Assembly (NCBI GenBank): GCA_031267645.1
Contig: JAIRYW010000072.1
Span: 1-62,831, forward strand
Direction of reading: 5' to 3'
Length of the DNA stretch: 62,831 nucleotides
Origin: Propionibacteriaceae bacterium
Lineage (GTDB): Bacteria; Actinomycetota; Actinomycetes; Propionibacteriales; Propionibacteriaceae
The position numbers and the translations under genes were made by a program. Shown piece after piece: positions 25,705 through 35,933 of this stretch (its first letter is position 1; the number at the start of each line of letters is the position of its first letter). The notes under the pieces are model-generated. The model was not told the DNA's origin, made no database searches, and worked only from the letters and a program-made list of their open reading frames with translations.

Positions 25705-27282
25705 ATGGGCCAGGCCGAGCCGGACCGTCCGGTCACCCGACCGGTGCCGCTGGACCGACTGTGGCCCGGCCGAACCGGCCAGATCAGCGGCCTGAGCCTG
25801 AACTCGGCCCAGGTCCGCCCGGGCGACCTCTACGTCGCCCTGCCCGGCAGCCGCACCCACGGGGCCCGTCACATCGAGCAGGCCCTGGCCGGGGGAGCGG
25901 TGGCGGTCCTGACCGATCAGGCGGGGGTCGAGCTGGCGGGGCCGGCCGTGACCGGAGCGGTCCCGTTCCTGGTCAGTCCCGATCCCCGGGCGACCATGGC
26001 CGAGTTGGCGGCCCAGCTGTACGACCACCCGGCCCGCCGCCTGGCCATGTTCGCCGTCACCGGCACCAACGGCAAGACCACGACCGTGTTCTGTCTGGCC
26101 GCCCTGTTGGACGGGCTGGGGCTGAGCTGCGCCACCATCGGCACCTTGGGCTTCCGGCTGGCCGGTCGCCGATTGCCTTGGCCGCACAGCACCGTCACCA
26201 CGCCGGAGGCCCCCGACCTGCAGGCCAGTCTGGCTGGCTTGGTGGACTTGGGCTGTCGGGCCGTGGCCATAGAGGTGTCCTCGCACGCCCTGGCTTTGGG
26301 GCGGGTCTCAGGGATCGACTTCCGGGCCGCCGCCTTCACCAATCTGGGGGCCGACCATCTCGACTACCACGGCTCCCAGGAGGCCTACTTCGAGGCCAAG
26401 GCCAGCCTGTTCGACCCCGGCCGAGTCGGGACCGCCGTGATCTGGAGCGACCAGCCAGCCGGTCGGCGCCTGGCTCAGCGGGTGCGGGCGGCCGAGGGCC
26501 AGGTCGTCACGGTCGGCCGGCGGCCCGACCCCGGATTGGGCCGTCACCTGGCCATCGTCGGTGAGCGGGTCGATGCGGACGGCTCGACCCTGGTCGAGTT
26601 AGCCGTGGCCGCGGACCGGGTCGGCTGGACCTTCCGACTCGGCTTACCCGGCCAGCACAACGTCAGCGACGCCGCCCTGGCCGTCGGTCTGGCCTGGGCC
26701 GGCGGGCTGGACCCGAGCGCGGGCTTGGACCGGTTGGCCCAGGTCCGGGTGCCGGGACGTCTGCAACGGGTCGACCTGCCGACCGGCGCCCCCCGCGTCT
26801 ACGTCGACTTCGCCCACACCCCGCAAGCCGTCGAGTCGGCCCTGGCGGCGCTGAGGCCCGGTCGCACCATCGTCGTCCTGGGGGCCGGGGGAGACCGCGA
26901 CCAAGGCAAGCGGGGACCAATGGGGGCGGCCGCCGTGGGCGGGGCCGACGTCGTGATCGTGACCGACGACAACCCGCGGGGGGAGGACCCGGCTCTGATC
27001 CGCCAGGCCGTCCTGGCCGGGGCTCGTCAGGCCCGTCGCCTGGCGCCGGCCGGCTCTCGCGCCGCCGTCTGCCGAATCCACGACGGCGGCGCTCGGCGCG
27101 ACGCCATTCGACTGGCTCTGCAATACGCTATGGCGGGTGACTCGGTCGCCGTCCTGGGCAAGGGACATGAGACCACTCAGGAGATCGGCGGAGTCAGTGC
27201 GGCCTTCGACGACGCCAGCGTGGTGGCCGAGGAATGGCGGGAGCTGAGCCAACGAAAGGGGTCCGGGCATGGAGCCGACTAG
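25705..27282 (+). CDS. murE: UDP-MurNAc-L-Ala-D-Glu:diaminopimelate ligase
   Basis: The 525-residue ATP-dependent ligase adds the third residue to the peptidoglycan stem. The P-loop is in [12 protein letters not shown] (near residue 118), STVTTPEAPDL and EVSSHALALGRV are Mur-ligase motifs, and the C-terminal DDNPRGEDP matches the DNPR motif that selects diaminopimelate rather than lysine. Whether the residue is LL- or meso-DAP cannot be told. ATG 25705 begins four bases after the ftsI stop. The gene end overlaps murF by 14 bases. Length and order in the cluster are standard. Confidence 0.95.
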   Translation: MGQAEPDRPVTRPVPLDRLWPGRTGQISGLSLNSAQVRPGDLYVALPGSRTHGARHIEQALAGGAVAVLTDQAGVELAGPAVTGAVPFLVSPDPRATMAELAAQLYDHPARRLAMFAVTGTNGKTTTVFCLAALLDGLGLSCATIGTLGFRLAGRRLPWPHSTVTTPEAPDLQASLAGLVDLGCRAVAIEVSSHALALGRVSGIDFRAAAFTNLGADHLDYHGSQEAYFEAKASLFDPGRVGTAVIWSDQPAGRRLAQRVRAAEGQVVTVGRRPDPGLGRHLAIVGERVDADGSTLVELAVAADRVGWTFRLGLPGQHNVSDAALAVGLAWAGGLDPSAGLDRLAQVRVPGRLQRVDLPTGAPRVYVDFAHTPQAVESALAALRPGRTIVVLGAGGDRDQGKRGPMGAAAVGGADVVIVTDDNPRGEDPALIRQAVLAGARQARRLAPAGSRAAVCRIHDGGARRDAIRLALQYAMAGDSVAVLGKGHETTQEIGGVSAAFDDASVVAEEWRELSQRKGSGHGAD

Positions 27283-28711
27283 CCTGGCCGATCTGGCCCT
27301 CATGGTCGGAGCCCAGCTGGAGCTCTCGGCGAGGGCCGACCGGCTGGTCGGCCCGCAGGTCGTGATCGACTCCCGTCAGGCCCAGCCGGACTGTCTCTTC
27401 GTGGCCTTGCCCGGTCAGCGGGTGGACGGCCATGACTACGTCGCCGCCGCCGCCCGGGCCGGCGCCGCCGCCGCCTTGGTGGCCCGTCCGACGGCGGTCG
27501 ACGGCTTGGCCGACCTGGTGCTGGACGATCCCTTGGCCGGCTTGGCCCGCTTGGCCACGGCTGTGGTGGCCCGAGCCAAACCCCGACTCCAGGTGATAGG
27601 CCTGACCGGTTCTTCGGGCAAGACCACGACCAAGGACATTTTGGCCCAGGTCTTGGCCGGGGCCGGGCCCACGGTCGCCCCGGTCGAGTCGCAGAACAAC
27701 GACATCGGCGCGCCTCTGACGGCCTGCCGGGTGGACCGGGCGACCCGTTACCTGGTGTCCGAGCTGGGGGCCCGGGGCCCGGGCCACATCGCCGACCTCT
27801 GCCGGATCGTGCGCCCCGACGTCGGCCTGGTCCTGAACGTCGGACCGGCCCACCTGGGCGAGTTCGGCCAGCCGGAGCAGACCGCCGGCGCCAAGGGCGA
27901 ACTGGTCGAGGCCCTGCCGGCCGACGGCTGGGCCGTCCTGAACGCCGACGACCGGCTGGTGGCCGGTCTGGCCGAGCGCAGCGCGGCCCGCCTCAGTTGG
28001 TTCTCCGGCCAGGGCCGACCCCCAGCCGGCCCGGTCCGGTTGTGGGCGGAGCGGATCACGGTCGGCCCCGACCAGTGCCACCGCTTCGAACTGGTCTTGG
28101 AGGACGACGCCCTGGGCCCCCGCCGAAGGGAGGTCCAGCTCGGTCTGGCCGGGCGCCACCAGGTCGACAACGCTTTGGCGGCGGCCGGGGCGGCCTGGGC
28201 GGTCGGTCTGGACTGGGACCAGATCGTGGCCGGCCTCAGCCAGGCCGAGTCCCGCTCGCGCTGGCGCTGGGAGACCCACCGCCGCCGGGACGGGCTGCTG
28301 GTCGTGAACGACGCCTACAACGCCAACCCGGAGTCGATGCGGGCGGCCTTGGAGACCGCCGGCGGTCTGCTGCGGCAACGTCGTCGGACCAATCCGGCCA
28401 CCCGGCTGCACCTGGTCCTGGGCGACATGCTGGAACTGGGCTCCGACTCGGCCGCCTACCATCGCTCGGTCGGCCGGCAGGCCGCCCGCAGCGGGGCCAG
28501 CTGGTTGTTGGCGGTGGGCCAGTTCGCGGACGACGTCTTGGCCGGGGCGGCCGAGGCCGGCTTGGTCGGTCGCGCAGTGGCGGACGGGAGCCAGGCCCAG
28601 GCCGCCCTGCCCGATCTGGGCCGAGACGACATCTTGCTGGTCAAGGCCTCGCGCGGCCTCAGCCTGGAGACGGTGGCCGAGGCCGTCTTGGGGGAGGGCC
28701 GGCCATGCTGA
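27269..28711 (+). CDS. murF: UDP-MurNAc-tripeptide:D-alanyl-D-alanine ligase
   Basis: The 480-residue ligase attaches D-Ala-D-Ala to the muropeptide precursor. [18 protein letters not shown] and the P-loop [13 protein letters not shown] (near residue 114) are typical, as are [10 protein letters not shown] and [13 protein letters not shown] in the C-terminal region. AAAGGGG lies about eight bases before ATG 27269, inside the end of murE. Its 3' end overlaps mraY by seven bases. Nothing is unusual in length or motifs. Confidence 0.95.
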   Translation: MEPTSLADLALMVGAQLELSARADRLVGPQVVIDSRQAQPDCLFVALPGQRVDGHDYVAAAARAGAAAALVARPTAVDGLADLVLDDPLAGLARLATAVVARAKPRLQVIGLTGSSGKTTTKDILAQVLAGAGPTVAPVESQNNDIGAPLTACRVDRATRYLVSELGARGPGHIADLCRIVRPDVGLVLNVGPAHLGEFGQPEQTAGAKGELVEALPADGWAVLNADDRLVAGLAERSAARLSWFSGQGRPPAGPVRLWAERITVGPDQCHRFELVLEDDALGPRRREVQLGLAGRHQVDNALAAAGAAWAVGLDWDQIVAGLSQAESRSRWRWETHRRRDGLLVVNDAYNANPESMRAALETAGGLLRQRRRTNPATRLHLVLGDMLELGSDSAAYHRSVGRQAARSGASWLLAVGQFADDVLAGAAEAGLVGRAVADGSQAQAALPDLGRDDILLVKASRGLSLETVAEAVLGEGRPC

Positions 28712-29775
28712 TCATCCTGACCGCCGGACTGATCTCCCTCGTCATCACCCTGGTCGGCACCCGCTACTGGATCTTGTTCTTGAAGCGTCACGCCTACGGA
28801 CAATTCATCCGCGACGACGGTCCGACGGCCCATCACACCAAGCGCGGCACTCCGACCATGGGCGGTGCCATCTTGATCGTGGCCGTCGTGATCGGCTACC
28901 TCGGCTCGCACATCATCTTCACCCGGCCCTTGTCCGTCTCCGGTCTGCTGGCCCTCGGTTTGATGGTCGGACTGGGCGCCATCGGCTTCGTCGACGACTG
29001 GATCAAAATCCGCCACGCCCGCTCCCTCGGCCTGCACGCCTGGGCCAAACTGGCTTTGCAGAGCCTGGTCGGCGCCGCCTTCGCCGTGGCCGCCTTGGGT
29101 TTCCCGGACGACCGGGGTTTCACGCCGGCCTCGGCCGCCATCTCCTTCCAGCGCGACATCGGCTGGTTGACGCTGCCGCTGGTGGTGGCGGTGATCTGGA
29201 TCATGTTCATCATCGCCGCCTTCTCCAACGGGGCCAACCTGACGGACGGTTTGGACGGCTTGCTGACCGGCTCCGCCGCCATGGTCTTCGTGGCCTACAG
29301 CATCGTCAACTTCTGGCAGGCCAACCAATGGTGCGGCACCTTGTCGACAGCCGGTCCGAAGTGCTACGACGTGCGCAACCCGCTCGACTTGGCGGTGGTC
29401 TGCGTGGCCGTGGCGGGCGGGCTGTTCGGCTTCCTGTGGTGGAACGCCCGACCGGCCAAGATCTTCTTGGGCGACACCGGTTCGCTGGCCATCGGCGGCG
29501 GCGTGGCGGCCATGACCATCATGACCCGGACCGAGTTGATCGGCGTCGTGATCGGCCTGCTCTTCGTCCTGGAGGCCCTGTCGGTCATGCTCCAAGTCGG
29601 CTTCTTCAAGCTGACCGGCGGTCGGCGGCTACTCAAGATGGCCCCCTTGCACCATCACTTCGAGATGATCGGCTGGGAGGAGGTCACCGTCGTGATCCGA
29701 CTCTGGATCGTGGCCGGTTTGGCGGCCGCCGTCGGCGTCGGCCTGTTCTACGGCGAGTGGGCGGTCGGGCAATGA
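28705..29775 (+). CDS. mraY: Phospho-N-acetylmuramoyl-pentapeptide transferase
   Basis: The 356-residue membrane enzyme transfers phospho-MurNAc-pentapeptide to undecaprenyl phosphate, forming lipid I. About ten hydrophobic helices are visible. The conserved cytoplasmic motifs are present: [29 protein letters not shown] (the Asp pair), [25 protein letters not shown] and MAPLHHHFE. The start ATG 28705 overlaps the murF stop; the stop overlaps murD by four bases. A cysteine-containing periplasmic loop ([17 protein letters not shown]) is an extra seen in some actinobacterial MraY proteins. Confidence 0.96.
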   Translation: MLIILTAGLISLVITLVGTRYWILFLKRHAYGQFIRDDGPTAHHTKRGTPTMGGAILIVAVVIGYLGSHIIFTRPLSVSGLLALGLMVGLGAIGFVDDWIKIRHARSLGLHAWAKLALQSLVGAAFAVAALGFPDDRGFTPASAAISFQRDIGWLTLPLVVAVIWIMFIIAAFSNGANLTDGLDGLLTGSAAMVFVAYSIVNFWQANQWCGTLSTAGPKCYDVRNPLDLAVVCVAVAGGLFGFLWWNARPAKIFLGDTGSLAIGGGVAAMTIMTRTELIGVVIGLLFVLEALSVMLQVGFFKLTGGRRLLKMAPLHHHFEMIGWEEVTVVIRLWIVAGLAAAVGVGLFYGEWAVGQ

Positions 29776-31298
29776 GCGACCGGGCGGACCAGGGGCCGGC
29801 TTGGTTGGCCGAGGCCGACCGCCGGTCAGATTGGCCGCGGGCCGCTGTCACGGTGGCCGGTTTGGGGGCCTCCGGCTATTCCGCCGCCGACGCCCTGCTC
29901 GAGTTGGGGGCCCGGGTCACGGTGCTGGACGAGCAGGCCGGCCCGGTCCAGACCGACCGGGCCAATCTGCTCCAGTTGCTGGGGGCCGAGGTCCGCCTCG
30001 GTCCGGGGGCCACGGCCGAATTGCCGGAGGCGACCGATCTGGTGATCGCCTCGCCCGGCTGGCGCCCGACTGCCCCCCTGCTGGTCCAGGCCGCCCAGCG
30101 GGGCCGGACGATCTGGGACGACGTCGAATTGGCTTGGCGGCTGCAACAGCCGGACCGGGCGACGCCCTGGCTGGTCGTGACCGGCACCAACGGCAAGACC
30201 ACCACGGTCACCATGTTGGAGTCGATCCTGCGCGCCGCCGGCCTCAAGACGACAGCCGTCGGCAACATCGGCCGGCCGCTGCTGGAGGCCGTCTTGGACG
30301 AGGTCGACTACGACGTCTTGGCGGTCGAACTGTCCAGCTTCCAACTGCACTGGCTGGACCAGGCCCACTTCCATTCCGCCGTCTGTCTCAATCTGCAGCC
30401 GGACCATCTGGAGTGGTACGCCGGGGCCGAGTCCTGGGATCGGCTGGGCCGGGTGGCCCAGCCCCCCCTGGCGGCCTACGCCGCCGACAAGGCCCGGGTC
30501 TTCCATCAGGTCGAAGGCAGCTGTCTGTACAACGTCGACGACCCCGCCACCGAGCGGATGGTGGAGCAGGCCGACGTGGTCGAGGGGGCCCGCGCCATCG
30601 GCTTCACCCTGGGCCTGCCCGGTCCTTCCATGCTGGGCCTGGTGGACGACCTCTTGGTCGACCGCGCCTTCATCCCGCAGCGCCGGGACTCGGCCCTGCC
30701 CTTGGCCGCCCTGGCGGACGTCCAACCGGCCGCCCCCCACAATCTGGCCGACGCCCTGGCGGCGGCTGGCCTGGCCCGTTCCTTCGGAGTGCCCGCCGCG
30801 GCCGTGGCCCTCGGGCTGCGCCGCCACCGGCCCGGCCGTCATCGCATCGAGACCGTGGCCCAATCCGGCGGCGTGACCTGGGTGGACGACTCCAAGGCCA
30901 CCAACCCGCACGCCGCCATGGCCTCCTTGGCCGCTTTCGACTCGGTCGTCTGGTTGGCCGGTGGCCAAGCCAAGGGCACCGAGTTCGACGACTTGGCGAT
31001 CCGCCACGCCGGCCGCTTCCGGGGCGTGGTGGTGTTCGGCGTCGACCGCCGCTTGGTGGCCCAAGCGATCAGGCGACACGCCCCGGAAGTCCCCCTCGAA
31101 GTCGTCGATGGCTCCGACACTGGGGTCATGACCGATGTCGTGGCCAAGGCCGCCCGCTGGGCCCGTCCCGGGGACACCGTTTTACTCGCCCCCGGTTGCG
31201 CCTCCCTCGACATGTTCGACAGTTACGCCGCCCGCGGCGACGCCTTCGCCGAAGCCGTCCGTCGCTTGATCGAAGAAGGAGCCGGACCAGGACGATGA
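29772..31298 (+). CDS. murD: UDP-MurNAc-L-alanine:D-glutamate ligase
   Basis: The 508-residue cytoplasmic ligase adds D-glutamate to UDP-MurNAc-L-Ala. The N-terminal Rossmann part begins [21 protein letters not shown], the P-loop is [13 protein letters not shown] (near residue 137), and [31 protein letters not shown] and [12 protein letters not shown] are standard MurD motifs. It is slightly longer than the roughly 440 residues of E. coli MurD, as usual in actinobacteria. ATG 29772 overlaps the mraY stop by four bases, and its stop overlaps the ftsW start by four. Confidence 0.95.
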   Translation: MSDRADQGPAWLAEADRRSDWPRAAVTVAGLGASGYSAADALLELGARVTVLDEQAGPVQTDRANLLQLLGAEVRLGPGATAELPEATDLVIASPGWRPTAPLLVQAAQRGRTIWDDVELAWRLQQPDRATPWLVVTGTNGKTTTVTMLESILRAAGLKTTAVGNIGRPLLEAVLDEVDYDVLAVELSSFQLHWLDQAHFHSAVCLNLQPDHLEWYAGAESWDRLGRVAQPPLAAYAADKARVFHQVEGSCLYNVDDPATERMVEQADVVEGARAIGFTLGLPGPSMLGLVDDLLVDRAFIPQRRDSALPLAALADVQPAAPHNLADALAAAGLARSFGVPAAAVALGLRRHRPGRHRIETVAQSGGVTWVDDSKATNPHAAMASLAAFDSVVWLAGGQAKGTEFDDLAIRHAGRFRGVVVFGVDRRLVAQAIRRHAPEVPLEVVDGSDTGVMTDVVAKAARWARPGDTVLLAPGCASLDMFDSYAARGDAFAEAVRRLIEEGAGPGR

Positions 31299-32536
31299 CG
31301 ACCACGCTGCCTTCCCCTGCGCCCACCGACGCACAGCGGCCCAGAAACACTCTGATCGGTCAGACGCTGGGCCATCCCCTGGCCGATTTCCACCTCGTCG
31401 TCGCCATCGGCGCCGTTTTGATCGGCTTCGGCATCGTGATGGTGTCGTCGGCCTCCTCGGTCACCGCCCAGGCCATGTTCGGCGACCCCTATCACTTCGG
31501 CAAACGCCAGACCCTCTTCGCCCTGGTCGGCTTGGCGGCGGCTTGGCTGCTGTCCCGTCTCGACTCGAGGCTGTTGCGTCGGCTGGCCTGGCCCGCCCTG
31601 GCCTTGGCCATGGTGTTGCTGATGCTGACCTTCACCTCCCTCGGGGTCGAGGTCTCCGGCAACCGTAACTGGTTGCGGTTCGGGCCCAGCTGGACTCAGT
31701 TCCAGCCCTCCGAGTTCGCCAAGTTGGCCCTGATCGTGTGGGGGGCCCGCTTCTTGGCCGATCGCCGCCAATGGTTGGACGACATGCGTCAGTGGTTCGC
31801 CTTCTTGCTCGCCGGCGGCTTGGTGGCCGGGCTGGTGCTGTTCCAGAAAGACCTGGGCACGGCCTCCGTCATCGGTTTGATGATCTTGGGCACCATCTTC
31901 ATGGCCGGCGCCCCGGCCCGGCTGGTGCTGGCGATCGGGGCTCTGGCGGCGGCCGGCGTCGGCCTGCTGAGCCTGCTCCAGCCCTACCGCATGCACCGGC
32001 TGTCGGCCTGGCTGCGCCCGGACTCCGACCCCATGGGCGCCAACTACCAGCCCAACCACGGCCTCTACGCCCTGGCCTCAGGCGGCTGGTGGGGACAGGG
32101 CCTGGGGGCCAGCAAGCAGAAGTGGGGTCTGCTGACGGCCTCCCACACCGACTACATCCTGGCCATCGTGGGCGAGGAGCTGGGCCTGGCCGGCACTTTG
32201 ACCGTCATCTTCTTGTTCTTCGCCCTGGGCTACCTGGGTTTGCGCGTGGCCATGCGCTCGGAGGACCACTTCCTGCGTTTCGTGGCCACCGGGGTGACGA
32301 TCTGGTTCGTCTGCCAAGCCGTCGTCAACATCGCCGTGGTCTTCCGTCTCAGCCCGGTCCTGGGCGTCACCCTGCCGCTGGTCTCCTACGGCGGGTCGAG
32401 TCTGATCGCCACCACCATGGGGATCGGCCTGCTGGTCGGCTGCGCCCGCCAGGAGCCCGAGGCCAGTCGGGCCTTGGCCGAACGTCGGGTCGGCTCGGGC
32501 CGGGTCACCTCGATCTTCGGTCGGAGGCGGACGTGA
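31295..32536 (+). CDS. ftsW: Septal peptidoglycan glycosyltransferase FtsW
   Basis: The 413-residue SEDS-family polytopic membrane protein polymerises lipid II at the septum with FtsI. About ten transmembrane helices are visible. [37 protein letters not shown] (with the catalytically important Asp region), [14 protein letters not shown] and [12 protein letters not shown] are diagnostic. Location between murD and murG favours FtsW over RodA. ATG 31295 overlaps the murD stop by four bases and the stop overlaps murG by four. The N-terminal 25 residues ([11 protein letters not shown]) are a short disordered cytoplasmic tail. Confidence 0.94.
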   Translation: MTTTLPSPAPTDAQRPRNTLIGQTLGHPLADFHLVVAIGAVLIGFGIVMVSSASSVTAQAMFGDPYHFGKRQTLFALVGLAAAWLLSRLDSRLLRRLAWPALALAMVLLMLTFTSLGVEVSGNRNWLRFGPSWTQFQPSEFAKLALIVWGARFLADRRQWLDDMRQWFAFLLAGGLVAGLVLFQKDLGTASVIGLMILGTIFMAGAPARLVLAIGALAAAGVGLLSLLQPYRMHRLSAWLRPDSDPMGANYQPNHGLYALASGGWWGQGLGASKQKWGLLTASHTDYILAIVGEELGLAGTLTVIFLFFALGYLGLRVAMRSEDHFLRFVATGVTIWFVCQAVVNIAVVFRLSPVLGVTLPLVSYGGSSLIATTMGIGLLVGCARQEPEASRALAERRVGSGRVTSIFGRRRT

Positions 32537-33630
32537 CCCAGGTGGCGCTGGCCGGCGGCGGCACGATGGGGCACATCGCCCCCTTGATCGCCACGGCCGA
32601 GGCTTTGCGCCAGGTCCAGCCGGAGGTCGGCTTGGTCGGCGTCGGCACCGCCCGTGGTCTGGAGACCCGGGTGGCGCCTCAGGCCGGACTCGACTTGGAG
32701 CTGATCGAAGCGACGCCCTGGCCGCGCCGGCTGGACCGTCGCCTGGTCACCCTGCCGCCGCGGCTGACCAAGGCGGTCTGGCAGGCCGCCCGTCTGCTAC
32801 GGCGCCACCGCAGCGAGGTGGTGGTCGGTTTCGGCGGCTACGCCAGCCTGCCCGTCTTCCTGGCCGCTCGCCTGCTGGGGCTGCCCCTGATCTGTCACGA
32901 GGCCAACGCCGTGCCTGGTTTGGCCAACCGGGTGGCGGCTCGCTTGGGGGCCGGCGTGGCCGTCACCTTCGCCAACACCGGCTTGCCCCGGCAACGGGTG
33001 ATCGGCTTGCCGCTGCGGCGCGCCATCGTCGAGCTGGACCGGGCGGCCGACCGCCCAGCCGCCCGGCGCGGCTTCGAACTGCCCCAGTCGGGCCGGGTGC
33101 TGCTGGTGTCGGGCGGTTCCCAGGGCGCCCGGCGACTCAATCAGGCCGTCATCGCGGCCCGGGCCGATCTGATGGCGGCCGGCTGGTCCATCTTGCACTT
33201 GACCGGGGCCGGCAACGTCGACCAGGCGCCGTCAGCCGAGGGCGACTCGACCGGTCCCTGTTACCGGCCGCTGGCCTACGCCGACCAGATGGAGCGGGCC
33301 TACGCCGCCGCCGACCTGATGGTCGGCCGGTCGGGGGCCGCCACCGTGGTCGAACTGGCTTGCGTCGGCCTGCCCGCCCTGTTGGTGCCGCTGCCGCACG
33401 GCAACGGCGAGCAGGCCAAGAACGCGGCCGACCTGGTCCAGGCCGGCGGGGCCGTCCTGGTCCCGGACGCCGACTTCGACGCCGCCCGTCTGACCGGCCA
33501 GCTGGCCGAATTGGTGGCCCAGCCCGAGACTCTGCCGGCGATGGCCCGGGCCGGCCGCGACCTGATGCCGCGCGACGGCGCCCAGGAACTGGCCCGGTGG
33601 GCTCTGGCGGCCGCCGCCCACCAGCGGTAG
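32533..33630 (+). CDS. murG: Lipid II synthase (MurG N-acetylglucosaminyltransferase)
   Basis: The 365-residue GT28 enzyme adds GlcNAc to lipid I on the inner face of the membrane. ALAGGGTMGHIAPLIATAEAL is the Gly-rich acceptor motif, VVVGFGGYASLP and CHEANAVPGLANR follow, LLVSGGSQGARRLNQ is the second Gly-rich loop, and GRSGAATVVELACVGLPALLVPLPH is the UDP-GlcNAc site. Usual MurG proteins have GGTGGH in the first loop; here it is GGTMGH, a minor variation. GTG 32533 overlaps the ftsW stop by four bases. Confidence 0.95.
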   Translation: MTQVALAGGGTMGHIAPLIATAEALRQVQPEVGLVGVGTARGLETRVAPQAGLDLELIEATPWPRRLDRRLVTLPPRLTKAVWQAARLLRRHRSEVVVGFGGYASLPVFLAARLLGLPLICHEANAVPGLANRVAARLGAGVAVTFANTGLPRQRVIGLPLRRAIVELDRAADRPAARRGFELPQSGRVLLVSGGSQGARRLNQAVIAARADLMAAGWSILHLTGAGNVDQAPSAEGDSTGPCYRPLAYADQMERAYAAADLMVGRSGAATVVELACVGLPALLVPLPHGNGEQAKNAADLVQAGGAVLVPDADFDAARLTGQLAELVAQPETLPAMARAGRDLMPRDGAQELARWALAAAAHQR

Positions 33631-33644
33631 GAGGCCGATCCCAG

Positions 33645-35048
33645 ATGCTGCTCGAACCACAACCGATCTTACCGGTGGACGACCTCGGGGCGGTCCACTT
33701 CATCGCCATCGGCGGCTCCGGCATGTCCGGCGTGGCCCAGCTCTACCTCGAACGGGGCCGCGTCGTCTCCGGTTCGGATCGGTCCGATTCGCCCGAGCTG
33801 CGCCGCTTGGCCCAGGCCGGGGCCGACGTCTGGGTCGGCCACCAGGGCGATCGGTTGGGGGCGGTCGACACCGTGGTGGTGTCGACGGCCGTGCCGCCGG
33901 ACAACGTCGAATTGGTCGAGGCCCGGCGGCGCGGCTTGCGGGTCTGGCACCGCAGCACCGCTCTGGCCGCCCTGGCCCTGGGCTCGACCACCATCGCGGT
34001 GGCCGGCACGCACGGCAAGACCACCACCTCAGCCATGATCGTGCGGGCTCTGAGCGGCGCCGGCCTCGACCCCAGTTACGTCATCGGCGCCGTTCTGGCC
34101 GACACCGGACAGTCGGCCCACCAGGGGCGCGACGACGTCTTCGTGATCGAGGCCGACGAGTCGGACGGCTCTTTCATGCAATACCTCAGCCAGATCGTGG
34201 TGGTGCCCTCGGTCGAGGCCGACCACTTGGACAATTGGGGCGACTCGCAGTCCTACCGGGCCGGCTTCGAGCGTTTCGCGCGCGGCCCGGCGGTCCGCCA
34301 AGCCATCTGCTCCGGCGACGACCCCGGCGCGGCCGCTCTGGCCCGGGGCCTGGCCGAGCAGTCCCTGCCGGTCTGGACCTACGGCGAGGCCGAGGGTTGC
34401 TGGCTCAAGCTCAGCGACCTGGAGCTGGACGGGCTGCGTCCCAGCGCCGCCCTGGACTTGCCGGGCTGGTCCGGCCGCCTGCGTCTGAGCGTGCCCGGCC
34501 GGCACAATCTGCACAACGCCGCCGCCGCTCTGGCGACCGGCCTCAGTCTGGGCTGCGCCGCCGCCGACTTGGTCCAGGCCCTGGCCGGCTTCAGCGGCAG
34601 CGGGCGGCGCTTCGAATTGGTCGGGCGGGCCGGCGGCGTCACCGTCTACGACGATTACGCCCACCATCCGACCGAGGTGGCCGCGACTTTGGCGGCGGCC
34701 CGCCAGGTGGCCGGCGGAACCCGGCTGGTGGCTCTCTTCCAACCCCATTTGTTCACCCGCACCCGGGACTGGGCCGATCAGTTCGGGGCCGCCCTGGCGG
34801 CGGCCGACCTGGTCCTGGTGAGCGACGTCTACCCAGCCCGCGAGCGACCCATCCCCGGGGTCAGCGGCTCTCTGGTGGCCGAGGCGGCCCGCCGCCACGG
34901 CGCCACGGTGGACTATCGGCCCAGCTTGGACCAGGCCGTCGCGGCCCTGGCCGAACTGGCCCGACCGGGCGATCTGGTCCTGACCCTGGGGGCGGGCGAC
35001 GTCACGACGGTGGGGCCGCGCCTGCTGCGGGCTTGGGGCCGAGCGTGA
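33645..35048 (+). CDS. murC: UDP-N-acetylmuramate:L-alanine ligase
   Basis: The 467-residue ligase commits UDP-MurNAc to the peptide stem by adding L-alanine. HFIAIGGSGMSGVAQLYLERG forms the N-terminal nucleotide fold, AGTHGKTTTSAM is the P-loop (near residue 120), EADESDGSF carries catalytic acidic residues, and YDDYAHHPTEV is the C-terminal Mur motif. GGAGG at the murG stop serves as ribosome binding site for ATG 33645. The stop overlaps ftsQ by four bases. No murB or ddl lies between murC and ftsQ, a common actinobacterial arrangement. Confidence 0.95.
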   Translation: MLLEPQPILPVDDLGAVHFIAIGGSGMSGVAQLYLERGRVVSGSDRSDSPELRRLAQAGADVWVGHQGDRLGAVDTVVVSTAVPPDNVELVEARRRGLRVWHRSTALAALALGSTTIAVAGTHGKTTTSAMIVRALSGAGLDPSYVIGAVLADTGQSAHQGRDDVFVIEADESDGSFMQYLSQIVVVPSVEADHLDNWGDSQSYRAGFERFARGPAVRQAICSGDDPGAAALARGLAEQSLPVWTYGEAEGCWLKLSDLELDGLRPSAALDLPGWSGRLRLSVPGRHNLHNAAAALATGLSLGCAAADLVQALAGFSGSGRRFELVGRAGGVTVYDDYAHHPTEVAATLAAARQVAGGTRLVALFQPHLFTRTRDWADQFGAALAAADLVLVSDVYPARERPIPGVSGSLVAEAARRHGATVDYRPSLDQAVAALAELARPGDLVLTLGAGDVTTVGPRLLRAWGRA

Positions 35049-35776
35049 GCGGCCCCGGCGCGGTGGTGCGCGAGTGGGGCCCGTCCCGCCGTCGGCAGCA
35101 GTGGCAGCGCCGCCGTCGGCGGCTGCGCCTGGCCTTGGTGGTCGGGGCGGTCCTGGCGCTGGGCCTGGCCGGCGCCTGGTTGGCCTTCCTCTCGCCCGTC
35201 TTCGCGGCCGACCGGGTCGAGGTCACCGGCACGGACGATCCGGCGGTCCAAGAGCAGGTCGTCGGCGCCGCCGCCGTGCCGCTGGGCCAGCCCCTGCTGC
35301 GGCTGGACGTCGACGCCATCGCCCAACGGGCCGCCCAAACGCCGGCCGTGGCCCAGGTCGAGGTCAGACGCCACTGGGACGGCGTGGTCGAACTGGCTTT
35401 GACCATGCGCAGCCCGGCCTACGTCCTGGTCAGCCACGGCAGTTACGTCCTGGTCGACGCTAGCGGCCGGGACTACCAGACCGTCGCCAGCCCGCCGCTC
35501 GGGCTGATTCCAGCCACCCTGGCCCAGACCAGTCCGCGCGACTTGAGCGACGTGGCCCGAGTCGTGACGGCTCTGCCCGAGACGGTCCGGCGGCAGACCC
35601 GGTCGATCGAATCCCAGTCGGTCGACCACATCGAGATCCGATTGGAGTCCGGGGCCGCGATCATGTGGGGGTCGGCCGACCAATCCGAGCTCAAGGCCGA
35701 GGTCATGGCCGGTCTGATCAATCTGGCGGCCTCTTACTACGACGTCTCGTCTCCCAGCCATCCGGCCACTCGCTGA
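35045..35776 (+). CDS. ftsQ: Cell division protein FtsQ (POTRA domain)
   Basis: The 243-residue bitopic protein has a highly basic cytoplasmic start (RRRQQWQRRRRRLR), one transmembrane helix (about 28-48), a POTRA domain (VFAADRVEVTGTDDPAVQEQVVGAAAVPLG and following) and a beta domain ending near residue 230. FtsQ recruits FtsL and FtsB at the septum. GTG 35045 overlaps the murC stop by four bases. It is the last gene of the overlapping mur/fts run; ftsZ follows after 157 bases and has its own candidate promoter. Confidence 0.9.
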   Translation: MSGPGAVVREWGPSRRRQQWQRRRRRLRLALVVGAVLALGLAGAWLAFLSPVFAADRVEVTGTDDPAVQEQVVGAAAVPLGQPLLRLDVDAIAQRAAQTPAVAQVEVRRHWDGVVELALTMRSPAYVLVSHGSYVLVDASGRDYQTVASPPLGLIPATLAQTSPRDLSDVARVVTALPETVRRQTRSIESQSVDHIEIRLESGAAIMWGSADQSELKAEVMAGLINLAASYYDVSSPSHPATR

Positions 35777-35887
35777 GAGGTCCGTCCGGAGCCGGTTGAC
35801 GCGACACGCCGGAGGGCGAGTCTGAAGTAGTGGTCGAGGTTCTGGACAGTCGCTCCACCGGACGTGGCGCCGCTGGACCGCATCTCG

Positions 35888-35893
35888 TAGCCT
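35888..35893 (+). promoter_or_regulatory. Candidate -10 box upstream of ftsZ
   Basis: TAGCCT lies 40 bases before the ftsZ GTG at 35934. A start of transcription near 35900 would exclude the in-frame ATG at 35895, supporting 35934, which also has a GAGG ribosome binding site. No clear -35 box. Confidence 0.4.
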
Positions 35894-35933
35894 GATGCCA
35901 CCATCAGCCAGACATTTGATTGAGGTTCGAGAC